Below, one piece after another: positions 17,155 through 26,523 of a DNA stretch of 64,000 bases. The position numbers and the translations under genes are program-made. The notes beneath the pieces are model-generated. The model was not told the origin of the DNA. It did no database searches and saw nothing but the letters and a program-made list of their open reading frames with translations. How positions within the stretch are numbered: position 1 is the first letter of the stretch; each line of letters opens with the position of its first letter. The DNA is from Clostridium sp. K13 (GTDB lineage: Bacteria; Bacillota; Clostridia; Clostridiales; Clostridiaceae). The DNA lies in NCBI RefSeq assembly GCF_019734195.1, contig NZ_JAASHM010000006.1, positions 1 to 64,000 on the forward strand, read 5' to 3'.

Positions 17155-18444
17155 TTAATTTTTATTAATTATTTTTCTCATATCTCCAACCATATATAAT
17201 GATCCACTAGCTAAAATAAGATCATTTTCATCTGCATCATTTAATGCAGTTAAATATGCTTCTTTATAATCATCATAAGCCTGGCAATTTTCATTATATT
17301 TAATTATTTCTTTTTTTAAGTCCTCTGCAAGTTCTGCTCTTATTGAATTAGGAGTAACAGCATATACTTTTTTAGCCATTGGTGTTATTACTTTAATCAT
17401 TTCTTCAACATCTTTATCAGCTAAAATACCTAAAATTAAATATAAATTATCATATTCAAAATATTTTTTTATATTTTTGCTTAGTGTTTGTATACCTTGT
17501 ATATTATGTGCCCCATCAATAACAACATAAGGATTATTTGATAAAACTTCAAGTCTACCTTTCCAAATAACACTTTTTATACTTTTTGTTATGTTATCTA
17601 TTGATATATCTGTTATATTTCTATTATTTAAAACTTCAATTGTTTTCATTGCAACACTTAAATTAATTATTTGATGCTCTCCAAGTAAAGGTAATAATAT
17701 ATCAATTTCATCATTATATTTTAATAATTGATATGGCTTATCCTCATTTACTACACTTTCAAATTTTAAATTATCACTGTTAGCAATATAAAGCTCTGAA
17801 TCCATTTCAAAACACTTATTTTTAATAACCTTTAAAGCCTCTTCCTGTTGAGGATATATTACTGTAGGAATTCCCTTTTTTATAATTCCTGCTTTTTCGC
17901 CTGCTATTTCTTCTAATGTATTTCCTAAAAGATTAGTATGATCAAAGCTTATAGAAGTTATTACTTGAAGTATTGGTGTAATAACATTAGTTGAATCTAA
18001 TGTTCCACCTAAACCTACTTCTATAACTCCAAAATCTATATTTTCTCTTTTAAAGTATAAAAGCATTAAAACAGTGATTATTTCAAATTCTGTAGGATGA
18101 TTATATCCATCTTCTATTACCTTATCTACAGAAAGCTTAACCTCATCCATCAACGCTGCTAAAGTTTCCTTTGGAATATTATTTCTATTAATTTGAATTC
18201 TTTCTTCAAACTCTTCTATAAATGGAGAAGTATACATTCCAACCTTATATCCAGAACCCATTAATATTTCTGTTATCATTGAAGTTGTAGAACCTTTTCC
18301 ATTTGTTCCTGCAATATGTATAAATTTTAATTCCTTTTCTGGATTACCTAAGTACTCTAATAACTTATGTGTTCTTTCTAATCCATAATTTGAACCAAAA
18401 TTACCAACCTCAGTTATGTATTTCATTGCTTCTTCGTATCTCAT
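17155..18444 (-). CDS. folC: Folylpolyglutamate synthase / dihydrofolate synthase
   Basis: Adds glutamate to folates and, in many bacteria, to dihydropteroate, in the cytoplasm. The Mur-ligase-like ATPase fold is shown by the P-loop HIAGTNGKGSTTSMI near residue 43, GLGGTLDSTN, SFDHTNLLGNT, the EKAGIIK segment with the carbamylated-Lys region, and VIDGAHNIQG in the second half. Length 429 is standard. In many Firmicutes folC directly follows valS. Here valS is about 27 kb away in the same orientation, with accessory genes in between. Confidence 0.93.
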   Translation of the reverse strand: MRYEEAMKYITEVGNFGSNYGLERTHKLLEYLGNPEKELKFIHIAGTNGKGSTTSMITEILMGSGYKVGMYTSPFIEEFEERIQINRNNIPKETLAALMDEVKLSVDKVIEDGYNHPTEFEIITVLMLLYFKRENIDFGVIEVGLGGTLDSTNVITPILQVITSISFDHTNLLGNTLEEIAGEKAGIIKKGIPTVIYPQQEEALKVIKNKCFEMDSELYIANSDNLKFESVVNEDKPYQLLKYNDEIDILLPLLGEHQIINLSVAMKTIEVLNNRNITDISIDNITKSIKSVIWKGRLEVLSNNPYVVIDGAHNIQGIQTLSKNIKKYFEYDNLYLILGILADKDVEEMIKVITPMAKKVYAVTPNSIRAELAEDLKKEIIKYNENCQAYDDYKEAYLTALNDADENDLILASGSLYMVGDMRKIINKN

Positions 18445-18499
18445 TATTTACCTCATCTTAATCTTAACTTATATTTAAATTTACTAAAAAAATTAATAT

Positions 18500-18557
18500 T
18501 TATGTAATAATTATATACTATATCTTACAAAATAAAAAGGAAGCCAATTAGGCTCCC
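18500..18557 (-). repeat. Dyad-plus-terminator repeat, copy A (terminator of the bceB-like gene)
   Basis: Read on the minus strand, a GC-richer hairpin (GGGAGCC/GGCTTCC) with a T-run is followed by the dyad-like element TGTAAGATATAGTATATAAT with TTACATA at its end. Nearly the same DNA occurs at 24090 and 27068. Here the hairpin ends the bceB-like gene and the dyad precedes folC. Confidence 0.75.
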
Positions 18558-18580
18558 AACTTTCAATATATTTACTTAAT

Positions 18581-20656
18581 TTAATTATTAATGTTTCTCT
18601 TAAAAGTATAATATGTCCCCAAAAAGTAAGCTATATAAATACTTATTAGTAAAATAACTGCTAATACAATATTAGCTATAAAAGCTTTATCTCCTACATA
18701 AAATGCTATCTCTGTCTCTATAAGCTTAAAATAGTTACATGAAAATACTATAACACCTACTATAGCTATAGAAACAGGTACTATAAAGTAAATAGATATT
18801 TGCTTTAAGACTATTTTATTAATCTTACTCTCTTCAACTCCTAGCTTTCTAAGAACATTAAATCTACTTTTATGCTCAATTGAATCTGCTAATTGTTGAA
18901 GTGCTAGTACTGTTAAGCTAATCATAAGTAAAACTATACCTAAATATATTCCTAATATTCTCATTCCTAAATTAAGATTTAACATTTCGCTAGTTTCTAC
19001 TGATTTTATACGTATAGCTATTAGCTCTTCAGAATAATCTACATACTCTTTATTATACTTTTCTATAATTTCTTTATTATTATCAGCATACCAATTAGGA
19101 ATAATGCTATTTTCTACTTCTAAGGCTTCTTCATACTTTAAATCCTTCTTTAAATTTCCTATTAAGTTAGATGTAGCTAATGTTAAATTATTGCAAATAT
19201 TATCAGGAACTATAATTACTGTATCTGTAAATAAATTAAATATTCCTTCGCCTAAACTTTCTTTATAAAAATCATTTGAACTTAACCTTAGCTCTTTACC
19301 ACCTATATTTATCTTAGAATTTTCTTTTATAAATGACTGTATTTGATTTTCTTCTATAGACTTTGCCCAATGGGTTGTAAATTCATCTTCTTTTAATTTA
19401 ATTTCATCATATCCAAGCATTGAACGCGCTTTATTAAACTGACTTAATTTAATTACATTTAAAGGTCTTGTCCATCTATCTGTTATATTAAAATCTTCTG
19501 GATTTATAAAATATTTATCTATAATACAATAGTCTTCTAAATTGTTTTCTTTATTCAAATAACTAACAATCTCTTCATAATCAAAGTTTGGGATTTCATC
19601 AATACTTTCATATCTACGATTTTCATCAATATTATAATAGGTTCTTACATCTATATCATAAGGAGCTCTATAATCTAAATATCCAAGACTCCATTGTGAC
19701 ATTATTAAGGTTACAATAAAGCTAACAGCTGCACCAAAAAAAGTTATAGATATTGTTGCCATTAATATAGGGGCTGTTTTAAGCTTTGATACTATTGTTC
19801 CTATTAAGAAAAGATTTGTATCTTCATACTTGAAATTAGTCCATCTCTCTTTAACTAAAATTAGTATATATGCTAAAGAATAAAACAAAGCATATGTTGC
19901 TATAATAAAGCTTACTAATGATATGGTTGTATAAACGGCTTCACCTACCATTGAAGTAACTGTCCTTTCATTAGCCTCTTTTATAAGTGATAATGTACAA
20001 TATCCACAAATAGTATATAAAATAATTGCTAAAACAAAAATTCCTCCATATACCTTACCACTTCTTTTAAATTGAAATTCTGATCTTTTTTCTGCATTAA
20101 TCATATTAATAAGTTTTAATTTTCTAAGGACTCTTATATTATTTATACCAATAATACAAAACATACCTAAAAAGAATATAAAAGTTATTACTACTGTATC
20201 CATGTATAATCTAAAGTTGAAAACTATTGCTTGTTTTGCCGTTAATAATATTAATGCTGTAACTACTTGTGAAAATAATGTTCCAACAAATATTCCTAAG
20301 AAAATAGCTATAAAACCTATTATTAATGTCTCTATGAAAAACATCAACGCTACATTTTTTTGCTCTGTTCCTAGTAATATATATGTTGCAAATTCTCTTT
20401 GCCTTCTTTTCATTACATATTTATTTACATATCCCACCAATATAGCTAACAATGCAGTTATTACATATGTAGCATATTTCATTATATCCTGTAGCATTTC
20501 AAAATTATAAGAATCCTCTGTTATTAACTCATAACTTGAACTTGATAATGACATAAAGGCATAAAACAAACTTACACATAATGTTATTGTTATAAAATAT
20601 ATAGAGTAATCCTTTATGGATTTTTTTGCATTAGTTATTGCTAGTTTAGCGTACAT
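18581..20656 (-). CDS. BceB-type ABC transporter permease (FtsX family)
   Basis: A 691-residue membrane protein with about ten helices and one large extracellular domain (roughly residues 325-590) between two of them, the layout of BceB-type permeases that detect and detoxify cell-wall-active peptides such as bacitracin or lantibiotics. The N-terminal FtsX-like block contains MKRRQREFATYILLGTEQKN and the C-terminal one HKSRFNVLRKLGVEESKINK, both typical of the family. The start overlaps the upstream ATPase by 11 bases. The response regulator, kinase and ATPase just upstream complete a Bce module. The peptide recognised cannot be told from sequence. Confidence 0.88.
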   Translation of the reverse strand: MYAKLAITNAKKSIKDYSIYFITITLCVSLFYAFMSLSSSSYELITEDSYNFEMLQDIMKYATYVITALLAILVGYVNKYVMKRRQREFATYILLGTEQKNVALMFFIETLIIGFIAIFLGIFVGTLFSQVVTALILLTAKQAIVFNFRLYMDTVVITFIFFLGMFCIIGINNIRVLRKLKLINMINAEKRSEFQFKRSGKVYGGIFVLAIILYTICGYCTLSLIKEANERTVTSMVGEAVYTTISLVSFIIATYALFYSLAYILILVKERWTNFKYEDTNLFLIGTIVSKLKTAPILMATISITFFGAAVSFIVTLIMSQWSLGYLDYRAPYDIDVRTYYNIDENRRYESIDEIPNFDYEEIVSYLNKENNLEDYCIIDKYFINPEDFNITDRWTRPLNVIKLSQFNKARSMLGYDEIKLKEDEFTTHWAKSIEENQIQSFIKENSKINIGGKELRLSSNDFYKESLGEGIFNLFTDTVIIVPDNICNNLTLATSNLIGNLKKDLKYEEALEVENSIIPNWYADNNKEIIEKYNKEYVDYSEELIAIRIKSVETSEMLNLNLGMRILGIYLGIVLLMISLTVLALQQLADSIEHKSRFNVLRKLGVEESKINKIVLKQISIYFIVPVSIAIVGVIVFSCNYFKLIETEIAFYVGDKAFIANIVLAVILLISIYIAYFLGTYYTFKRNINN

Positions 20657-21413
20657 CCCTTACGTCACCACCTAACAATGCTACTACATCTAATATCTTA
20701 TTAAAGAATTGTCTACGTGTATTTTCACCTCTTGCTAACTCTGTAAATATTTTTCCATCCTTAATAAATAATATCCTATTACAATAACTAGCTGTAAAGG
20801 AATCATGAGTTACCATTAATATTGTTGCATCTAAATCTTTATTTAAATTTGATATCATTTCTATTAACATTTGAGCTGATTTTGAATCAAGTGCGCCTGT
20901 CGGTTCATCAGCTAATATAAGCTTAGGATTAGTTACTAATGCCCTTGCACAAGCGGTTCTTTGCTTTTGCCCACCAGATACCTCATAGGGGTACTTTGAA
21001 AGTAAATCTTCTATCCCTAATTTTCTAGCAACATTTACTACTTTACTATCTATTTCACTTTTCTTAGTTTTATTTATTGTTAATGCTAAAGCTATATTTT
21101 CATGAATAGTTAATGTATCTAGCAAATTAAAGTCTTGAAATATGAATCCTAAATTTTCTCTTCTAAACCTTGCTATATTCTTTTGATTTATTTCCGTTAA
21201 GTCTTTTCCATCTAAATAAATATTACCAGAACTAACTTCATCAATTGTAGCTATTAAATTTAATAGAGTTGTCTTACCTGATCCTGAAGGCCCCATCACC
21301 CCTACAAATTCACCTTTTTTCACATTAAAGCTTATATCATCAATAGCTTTAACTATGTTACCCTTATTTCCATAATATTTTTCAATATTATTTATTCTTA
21401 ATACTTCGTTCAT
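20646..21413 (-). CDS. BceA-type ABC transporter ATP-binding protein
   Basis: ATPase partner of the BceB-like permease. Motifs: Walker A GPSGSGKTTLL near residue 42, Q-loop FIFQDFNLLD, signature VSGGQKQRTACARAL, Walker B LILADEPTGALDS, His switch MVTHDSF. Length 255 is typical for the MacB/BceA group. The last codons overlap the permease start. It follows the kinase gene after a 114-base gap, so the two may share a transcript or be driven separately from that gap. Confidence 0.9.
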   Translation of the reverse strand: MNEVLRINNIEKYYGNKGNIVKAIDDISFNVKKGEFVGVMGPSGSGKTTLLNLIATIDEVSSGNIYLDGKDLTEINQKNIARFRRENLGFIFQDFNLLDTLTIHENIALALTINKTKKSEIDSKVVNVARKLGIEDLLSKYPYEVSGGQKQRTACARALVTNPKLILADEPTGALDSKSAQMLIEMISNLNKDLDATILMVTHDSFTASYCNRILFIKDGKIFTELARGENTRRQFFNKILDVVALLGGDVRDVR

Positions 21414-21527
21414 TAATTATCACCTCAAGGATATTTTAACTTATATATAACATGTTAGATTCGATTTAATATTACTTTTAGGTGACAATGTTGTAACATT
21501 ACTAATTTAACTAGCACTATAAATACA

Positions 21528-22553
21528 TTATTTAACTGCATAAGTTTTCATTGTAAAGCTTCCTATAGGAAAAGTAATACTAACTTTTGTATAACAATTT
21601 ATTTCTGATTCTATATCTATTAATAATCCTAACTTATCACATAACTTTTTGCATAAATATAATCCAATACCGGTAGACTTACTATTTACTCTACCTGTAT
21701 TTCCTGTAAAACCTTTTTCAAATACTCTATCTAATTCATCAGAAGCAATACCAATACCATTATCCTCAATAATTAACTTAATTCCATTCTTTATATCTTC
21801 ACAATATACCTTAACTTTTGAATCTTTAGTATTTCTGTATTTTATAGAATTTACTATTATTTGATTTAAAATAAACTCAAGCCATTTACTATCGCAATAT
21901 ACAAACCTTTCTATATTATCAATTTCTATATCTATATTATTTAAAATAAACCCTTGCTTATTTCTTGTAATAACACTATTTACGCAACTTTGTAAGCTTA
22001 TTTCCTTTACAAGGTAATCTTTATTCACATCTTCACTTCTTGCATAAAATAAAGCTTGTTCTACATATCTATCAATTTCTTCTAACTGCATAAGTATTGC
22101 TGAACTTTTAGTTGTTCTATTATTTTCTTCAATTAATTTTATAAGGGAAATAGGTGTTTTTACTTCATGAATCCATTGTTCTATGTATTCTTTATAGTTT
22201 TTGAGCTTTGATTTTTCCTTATTTATTTCTTCTCTCATTGATTTACTTGATTTTTTTAGAATATAATAATAAGGCTCTGCCTCAAGAAAAGGTGGTACTT
22301 CTAAAACTTCGCTTAATAAATATTTTTTATCTATATTTAATATAGATTTTTCTATTAACTGAAAATAATTTTTTCTCTTCCTATAAGAAATAAAATGATA
22401 AATTAATAAAGTAATAATCCATGACAATACAATTACCATTATTACTTTAAATTCATTACCTATACTTAAAAGAAATATTGATAAAACTATTAAGGCTATA
22501 ATATTTAAAGCTATTGTTCCACTCTTGCTTTTTAAGTAACTTTTTATAGTCAT
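21528..22553 (-). CDS. BceS-type intramembrane-sensing histidine kinase
   Basis: A 341-residue kinase with two close membrane helices at the N-terminus (about residues 12-30 and 34-52) and almost no loop between them, as in BceS-like kinases that take their signal from the transporter rather than a ligand. The DHp box is EQWIHEVKTPISLIKL (phospho-accepting His near residue 139). ATP-binding motifs are LNQIIVNSIKYRN, EDNGIGI and GIGLYLCKKL. It overlaps the regulator gene by four bases. It should phosphorylate the regulator next door and control the transporter genes. Confidence 0.9.
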   Translation of the reverse strand: MTIKSYLKSKSGTIALNIIALIVLSIFLLSIGNEFKVIMVIVLSWIITLLIYHFISYRKRKNYFQLIEKSILNIDKKYLLSEVLEVPPFLEAEPYYYILKKSSKSMREEINKEKSKLKNYKEYIEQWIHEVKTPISLIKLIEENNRTTKSSAILMQLEEIDRYVEQALFYARSEDVNKDYLVKEISLQSCVNSVITRNKQGFILNNIDIEIDNIERFVYCDSKWLEFILNQIIVNSIKYRNTKDSKVKVYCEDIKNGIKLIIEDNGIGIASDELDRVFEKGFTGNTGRVNSKSTGIGLYLCKKLCDKLGLLIDIESEINCYTKVSITFPIGSFTMKTYAVK

Positions 22554-23218
22554 ATTATGTAACCTTGTCCTCTTTTAGTTTTAATAAAATCTTTCAATCC
22601 TATTTCCTCTATTTTATTTCTTATTCTTGTAATATTTACTGTAAGAGTATTATCATTTACAAACATTGAACTATCCCATAAATACTCCATAATTTCAACT
22701 CTAGAAACAATTTTTCCTTTATTAATTAATAAATAATATAATATTTTTAATTCATTTTTTGTAAGCTCTTCACTATTTTCATTATACTCAATTGTACTTG
22801 TTAAAATATTTAATTTTAACCCATTATACTGGATTATATCTAAATTAGAATCATTAGGATATGCTCTTTTAATAAGTGAATTTATCCTAGCTAAAAGTAT
22901 TTGCGTATTATATGGTTTTGTAATGAAATCATCTCCACCTAGTGTAATTGCCATAAGCTCATCTATATTAGTATTTCTGCTTGTTACAAAAATTATTGGT
23001 ACTTTTGAAAAGCTACGTATTTCTGTACAAATTTTAAATCCATCATCCTTTGGTAAATTTATATCTAATAAAATTAACTCAGGTTTACTCTCTTTTACTA
23101 CTTGTGGTATATTATTAAAATCCTTTGGTTTCAAAACTGAATAACCATTTATCATTAATAAACTTCCAATTTCATTTTGAAGTTGTTCATTATCTTCTAT
23201 TATCATTATTGTAAACAT
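22550..23218 (-). CDS. BceR-type OmpR-family response regulator
   Basis: A 222-residue regulator. The receiver domain shows IIEDNEQ, the phospho-accepting Asp in LILLDINLPKDDG (near residue 53), VTSRNT and DDFITKPYN. The C-terminal winged helix (from about residue 130) ends in DNTLTVNITRIRNKIEEIG and TKRGQGYII. First gene of the regulator-kinase-ATPase-permease module. Likely targets are the promoter of this module and of the transporter, but I could not pin down its operator. Confidence 0.9.
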   Translation of the reverse strand: MFTIMIIEDNEQLQNEIGSLLMINGYSVLKPKDFNNIPQVVKESKPELILLDINLPKDDGFKICTEIRSFSKVPIIFVTSRNTNIDELMAITLGGDDFITKPYNTQILLARINSLIKRAYPNDSNLDIIQYNGLKLNILTSTIEYNENSEELTKNELKILYYLLINKGKIVSRVEIMEYLWDSSMFVNDNTLTVNITRIRNKIEEIGLKDFIKTKRGQGYII

Positions 23219-23279
23219 ATATTATTCTCCATTTATAATTTGTTTTATCCTTTAAACTTTATTAATCTACTTCCTATCA

Positions 23280-24050
23280 TCAAAAATAAATATGATACCA
23301 TCCCTCATGATTTCTTTCTATTACCCAATCTAATTTATCATGAAACCAATATGTATTAAATCCACTAGTTGTTGTAAATTTTAATCCTCCAACTTCTAGA
23401 ATATAAGAATAATCAGAAAGATTTAACTCATATATATATTCATTTTTATATTTATTTTCAATTTCACTATAAATCATATCTTTATAATCCTTAATAAAGA
23501 TTTCTTCCTTTATACTCTTACAATTCTTAAATTTATCAACTCTAGTTAATACCTCTTTTTTCTTTTTACAATACTCATTCTCAGTTAAAACACGTCTATA
23601 AAATAATCTTATATAATCAAATTTAGCCTCTTCAATATTTATACTATCAATATAATAATCCAATTTTCTTATTTCATTTTTACATACTATATCTATTTCA
23701 TTTTTTAATTCATGTCTATACTTTTTATAATCAATAATTGTTTGTCTATAAATCTCTTTAATGAACTCTTTTTGCTTTTTACATAATTCCTCATTTTGAA
23801 TATTATATTTTTCTAGTGAAATTAAAATATTCTTTAAAATATCTATTCTTATGCTATCCTTCAGAATTTCATCTTTTAAGCCACTTAGAATTTTATAAAT
23901 TAAATCACTATTTAATTTATTATCCATTTCCTTATATTTAAAACGTATTTCATCTATTTTATCAATACAATATTTCCTTGAACAATTATATATAGCTATA
24001 AAACTCTCAATACTTTCACAATTGATTCCATTAATAATTCTTTCCCTCAT
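23280..24050 (-). CDS. Unknown lysine-rich, helical protein
   Basis: 256 residues, strongly charged, mostly predicted helix (for example KKQKEFIKEIYRQTIIDYKK), with a more compact end rich in aromatic residues (YWFHDKLDWVIERNHEGWYHIYF). No signal peptide or membrane segment. Several Cys are spread through the N-terminal half. I do not recognise a family. It sits directly upstream of the Bce regulator in the same direction, about 60 bases away, and repeat copy B covers its upstream region. It may be co-transcribed with the module, but nothing in its sequence links it to peptide resistance. Confidence 0.6.
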   Translation of the reverse strand: MRERIINGINCESIESFIAIYNCSRKYCIDKIDEIRFKYKEMDNKLNSDLIYKILSGLKDEILKDSIRIDILKNILISLEKYNIQNEELCKKQKEFIKEIYRQTIIDYKKYRHELKNEIDIVCKNEIRKLDYYIDSINIEEAKFDYIRLFYRRVLTENEYCKKKKEVLTRVDKFKNCKSIKEEIFIKDYKDMIYSEIENKYKNEYIYELNLSDYSYILEVGGLKFTTTSGFNTYWFHDKLDWVIERNHEGWYHIYF

Positions 24051-24089
24051 TAATTCTTCCTACCTTAACATGTTATAATAACTTACTAT

Positions 24090-24150
24090 TTATGTAATAA
24101 TTATATGATATATTTTACAAATAAAAAAGGAAACCAAATTTTGATCTCCT
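24090..24150 (-). repeat. Dyad-plus-terminator repeat, copy B
   Basis: Same arrangement as at 18500: on the minus strand a hairpin (GGAGATCA...TGGTTTCC) and T-run, then TGTAAAATATATCATATAAT and TTACATA. It ends the small DUF6019-like gene and lies upstream of the 23280 gene. Copies A and B share TATGTAATAATTATAT exactly. Confidence 0.75.
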
Positions 24151-24155
24151 ATTAA

Positions 24156-24287
24156 CTATAACTTTTTTTCAGTAATATCTCTATATGCATCCTTAATTCC
24201 ATTTTTAACAGCCCATTTAATAACAAAATATAATGCAATTAAAATAATAATAGCTGTTCCACTACTAACCCCTAACTCTTCCCACAT
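24156..24287 (-). CDS. DUF6019-like small membrane protein, 43 residues
   Basis: Begins MWEELGVSSGTAIIILIALY and continues FVIKWAVKNGIKDAYRDIT. One membrane helix (about residues 10-28) is followed by a basic amphipathic tail. The ATG follows AGGGAGAGATATTA, and a terminator hairpin lies directly downstream. Sequence and size resemble the DUF6019 group of tiny clostridial and bacillar membrane proteins. Function unknown. Confidence 0.7.
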   Translation of the reverse strand: MWEELGVSSGTAIIILIALYFVIKWAVKNGIKDAYRDITEKKL

Positions 24288-24349
24288 TAATATCTCTCCC
24301 TAAAACAAATTATTATTAGTCTATTCTAAAAATATATTTATTATGAAAT

Positions 24350-24451
24350 CTAATATAGTAATTTATTCAATACGCTATTTAATTTATATGTTGCTAATAC
24401 ACAGTCTTTAGATAGCTCTACTAAATCAAAGTCTATAATTTCAAAAAACAT
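24350..24451 (-). pseudogene. Fragment of a DUF4440-type (NTF2-like) protein
   Basis: A 33-residue frame reads MFFEIIDFDLVELSKDCV then LATYKLN before a stop. This matches the pattern of the late strands of DUF4440/SnoaL-like proteins (FEIKELSxDxVLxTYK). Nothing of the rest of the domain is seen on either side. It lies in a patch of other broken genes. Confidence 0.45.
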
Positions 24452-24476
24452 CTAAAAATTGACTTTCAATTTATTT

Positions 24477-24698
24477 TTATGACCCTGTAGATTTATAATG
24501 ACTTACCCCTATTTTCCATAACATTATAGATGGAATAATAAATAAAAAAGCACATAATGGTGATAACATATATAATACTTGATTTTTTCCTGCCTTATCT
24601 ATTAAATAAAGAAATGGATAATAATTTATAAAAGCTAATGGAATTATATATGTTAAGAACTTTAATACCCACTTTTTATAAATATCTAAAGGATACAT
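24477..24698 (-). pseudogene. C-terminal piece of an ABC-2 type permease
   Basis: The 70-odd residues contain YPLDIYKKWVLKFLTYIIPL, AFINYYPFLYL and a final helix, which match the end of ABC-2-type permeases of the PF06182 kind. The first three quarters of the protein are missing. It joins directly, near 24690, to the opening of an ATPase gene from the same type of operon. The simplest reading is a single internal deletion that removed most of both genes. Confidence 0.7.
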
Positions 24699-24816
24699 TA
24701 TTTAGAGCATGAATAATCTCATATTCTCTCCTAAAAAGAGATTTGGTAGCTGCTTTTAATCCTGCTTTACGTTTTGACACTTTAAAGGCCTTACTTAAAT
24801 TATTAACTTCTATCAA
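24676..24816 (-). pseudogene. N-terminal piece of an ABC exporter ATPase
   Basis: An AGGAGGTG ribosome site and TTG start at 24816 open the frame LIEVNNLSKAFKVSKRKAGL, then KSLFRREYEIIHALNNVSF, the typical start of ATPases paired with PF06182 permeases. It stops at 24676 after only 46 codons, before Walker A. The permease fragment overlaps it in another frame, placing the deletion junction at about 24685-24695. Confidence 0.7.
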
Positions 24817-24850
24817 AGATTAACACCTCCTAAAAATTATTATGGTGAAA

Positions 24851-25173
24851 TTATTTAACTTCTTCATATTCAGTCCAAGGAAAATTTCCATTGTAAATAA
24901 TTATTCCCCAAACTGATCCTATACAAATTAATATCCATTGACTTATACTATCATTTTGAGTAAAATCCGTTATAAAATTTATAATATCATGTCCAGAAAA
25001 TACAAGTAAAAGCAATGGCAATGCTGCAATAATTGAATTTATTTTATTAGTTTTCTTAGTTGTTTCTATTTCTATATTGCATATATTGCACTTTAATTTA
25101 TTAGCTTTTCCTGTAAAATTTTTTCTATAACTCTATATTTTAGCTTTGTTTTACATTTTGGACAAATAATCAT
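24851..25173 (-). pseudogene. Zinc-ribbon membrane protein (Cx2C-x20-Cx2C type), frameshifted
   Basis: From the ATG at 25173 (after GAGGTG) the frame reads MIICPKCKTKLKYRVIEKIL and would stop soon after. One base later in register it continues TGKANKLKCNICNIEIETT, then a helix (SIIAALPLLLLVFSG), a second helix and the tail FPWTEYEEVK. Two CxxC pairs about 20 residues apart and two membrane helices match the short family called cxxc_20_cxxc. The break lies in the homopolymers AAAAAATTTT (about 25117-25126), so it is either a recent frameshift or a sequencing slip. Confidence 0.65.
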
Positions 25174-25307
25174 ACCTCACCTCTTCTATATATATCTAAA
25201 TCACATCTTCTCTTTAACTAAATACTCGACCTTGTTTTACTTATTATACCATATATTAAATCTTATTCCTTATATTAATTTATCAAATAACAATATCCCT
25301 TAAAATA

Positions 25308-25337
25308 GGAAAAGGTGCTTCACTCATTGAAACACCT
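25308..25337 (-). terminator. Terminator after the M56 gene
   Basis: GGTGTTTCA pairs with TGAAGCACC on the minus strand, followed by TTTTCC. It lies about 50 bases past the stop of the M56 peptidase gene. Confidence 0.65.
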
Positions 25338-25383
25338 TAATTAAACTAATATATTATAAAATATTTATATTAATTGCACACTA

Positions 25384-26511
25384 TTATTCTGCATTATAAC
25401 TAGAAGTTCCCAGAACCTCTCCAGTTTTAGTATCAACAACAACAACTGCTCCCCTAACAGCTTCCCCTAGATTAATCTCATTTCTAAATTCATCTACTCT
25501 TTCTTCCAATAAACTCCTTATACTTTCATCATTAGCTTCAATTTTAAAGTTTTTAACATTCTCATTAGTAGTTGTTGCTGTAGCACTTATTGCTGAACCT
25601 CCTAGTATCATAGCACTAACTAATAATCCGCCAAAAACCCTATTAAAGTTACTTGTCTTCTTTGTATTTAACATATTTAATAATCTCCTCTTTATATACT
25701 TTTTCTCACCACACAAATAGAAACATAAAAAATTAGGAACATCATTAACATTTTCAATAATACTTAAAATAGTATTACCATATTCTTTTCTTTCAGCATA
25801 AGACATATTTTCTGCAACAATTTCATCACAAGATATTTCACACCATTTTTCAAAACTATTATTCATTATATAAACTATTGGATTAAACCAATTAATAACT
25901 GTAATAATCAATTGTAATAACTTAAATAATAAATCATTTCTTTTATAGTGTATTAACTCATGCATTATTACAGGTATTAACTTTGAACTATATTCAATAT
26001 TTGATGGAAAAATAATTGTAGGTTTAATAATTCCTATAATCATAGGACAACTAACTAGATAGCTTTTTTTAACTTTAATATTAGTAGCTATATTTAAATC
26101 TACCTTGCAGTTATAAATAGCCTCTTCCAAATTTTTATCACTATAATATGATTCTTTAATACTTTTAATAAACCTTTTATAACAATATAAATTCCAAATA
26201 ATAAGTATACTCACACCTATTAACCAAATATAAAATAAATATCCTATTATATCCGCAAAGTAATTTGAACTTTCCATAGGTTTAAATATAATATTAAATC
26301 TTCCTATTCCAATACCTTTACTATGCTTAGGAATACTATTATAAATTAAAGTAATTGGAATAAGATAAAATATCATATTTAGCTTTAACATAAATAGATG
26401 CCACTTTGCTGAAAATATTTTTTTGGTAAAATAAGATAAAATAAAAAATAGTAAAAAGAATACACTTCCTGAAACACTTAATTTTAAAACTAGCTTTAAT
26501 AATTCATTCAT
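25384..26511 (-). CDS. BlaR1/MecR1-type M56 membrane metallopeptidase, lacking the sensor domain
   Basis: Four membrane helices in the first 300 residues surround a zinc peptidase core with HELIHYKRNDL (HExxH near residue 190) and EISCDEIVAENMS, typical of M56 proteins that cleave a BlaI-like repressor when a signal arrives. A last helix (about residues 290-310) leads to a short external tail ending AVVVVDTKTGEVLGTSSYN. That tail resembles the opening strand of penicillin-binding transpeptidase domains (VVVDPKTGEILA), yet the protein stops there, so the usual beta-lactam sensor of BlaR1 is absent or was lost. The gene is 12 bases after blaI. Confidence 0.83.
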   Translation of the reverse strand: MNELLKLVLKLSVSGSVFFLLFFILSYFTKKIFSAKWHLFMLKLNMIFYLIPITLIYNSIPKHSKGIGIGRFNIIFKPMESSNYFADIIGYLFYIWLIGVSILIIWNLYCYKRFIKSIKESYYSDKNLEEAIYNCKVDLNIATNIKVKKSYLVSCPMIIGIIKPTIIFPSNIEYSSKLIPVIMHELIHYKRNDLLFKLLQLIITVINWFNPIVYIMNNSFEKWCEISCDEIVAENMSYAERKEYGNTILSIIENVNDVPNFLCFYLCGEKKYIKRRLLNMLNTKKTSNFNRVFGGLLVSAMILGGSAISATATTTNENVKNFKIEANDESIRSLLEERVDEFRNEINLGEAVRGAVVVVDTKTGEVLGTSSYNAE

Positions 26512-26523
26512 ATATTCACCTTT

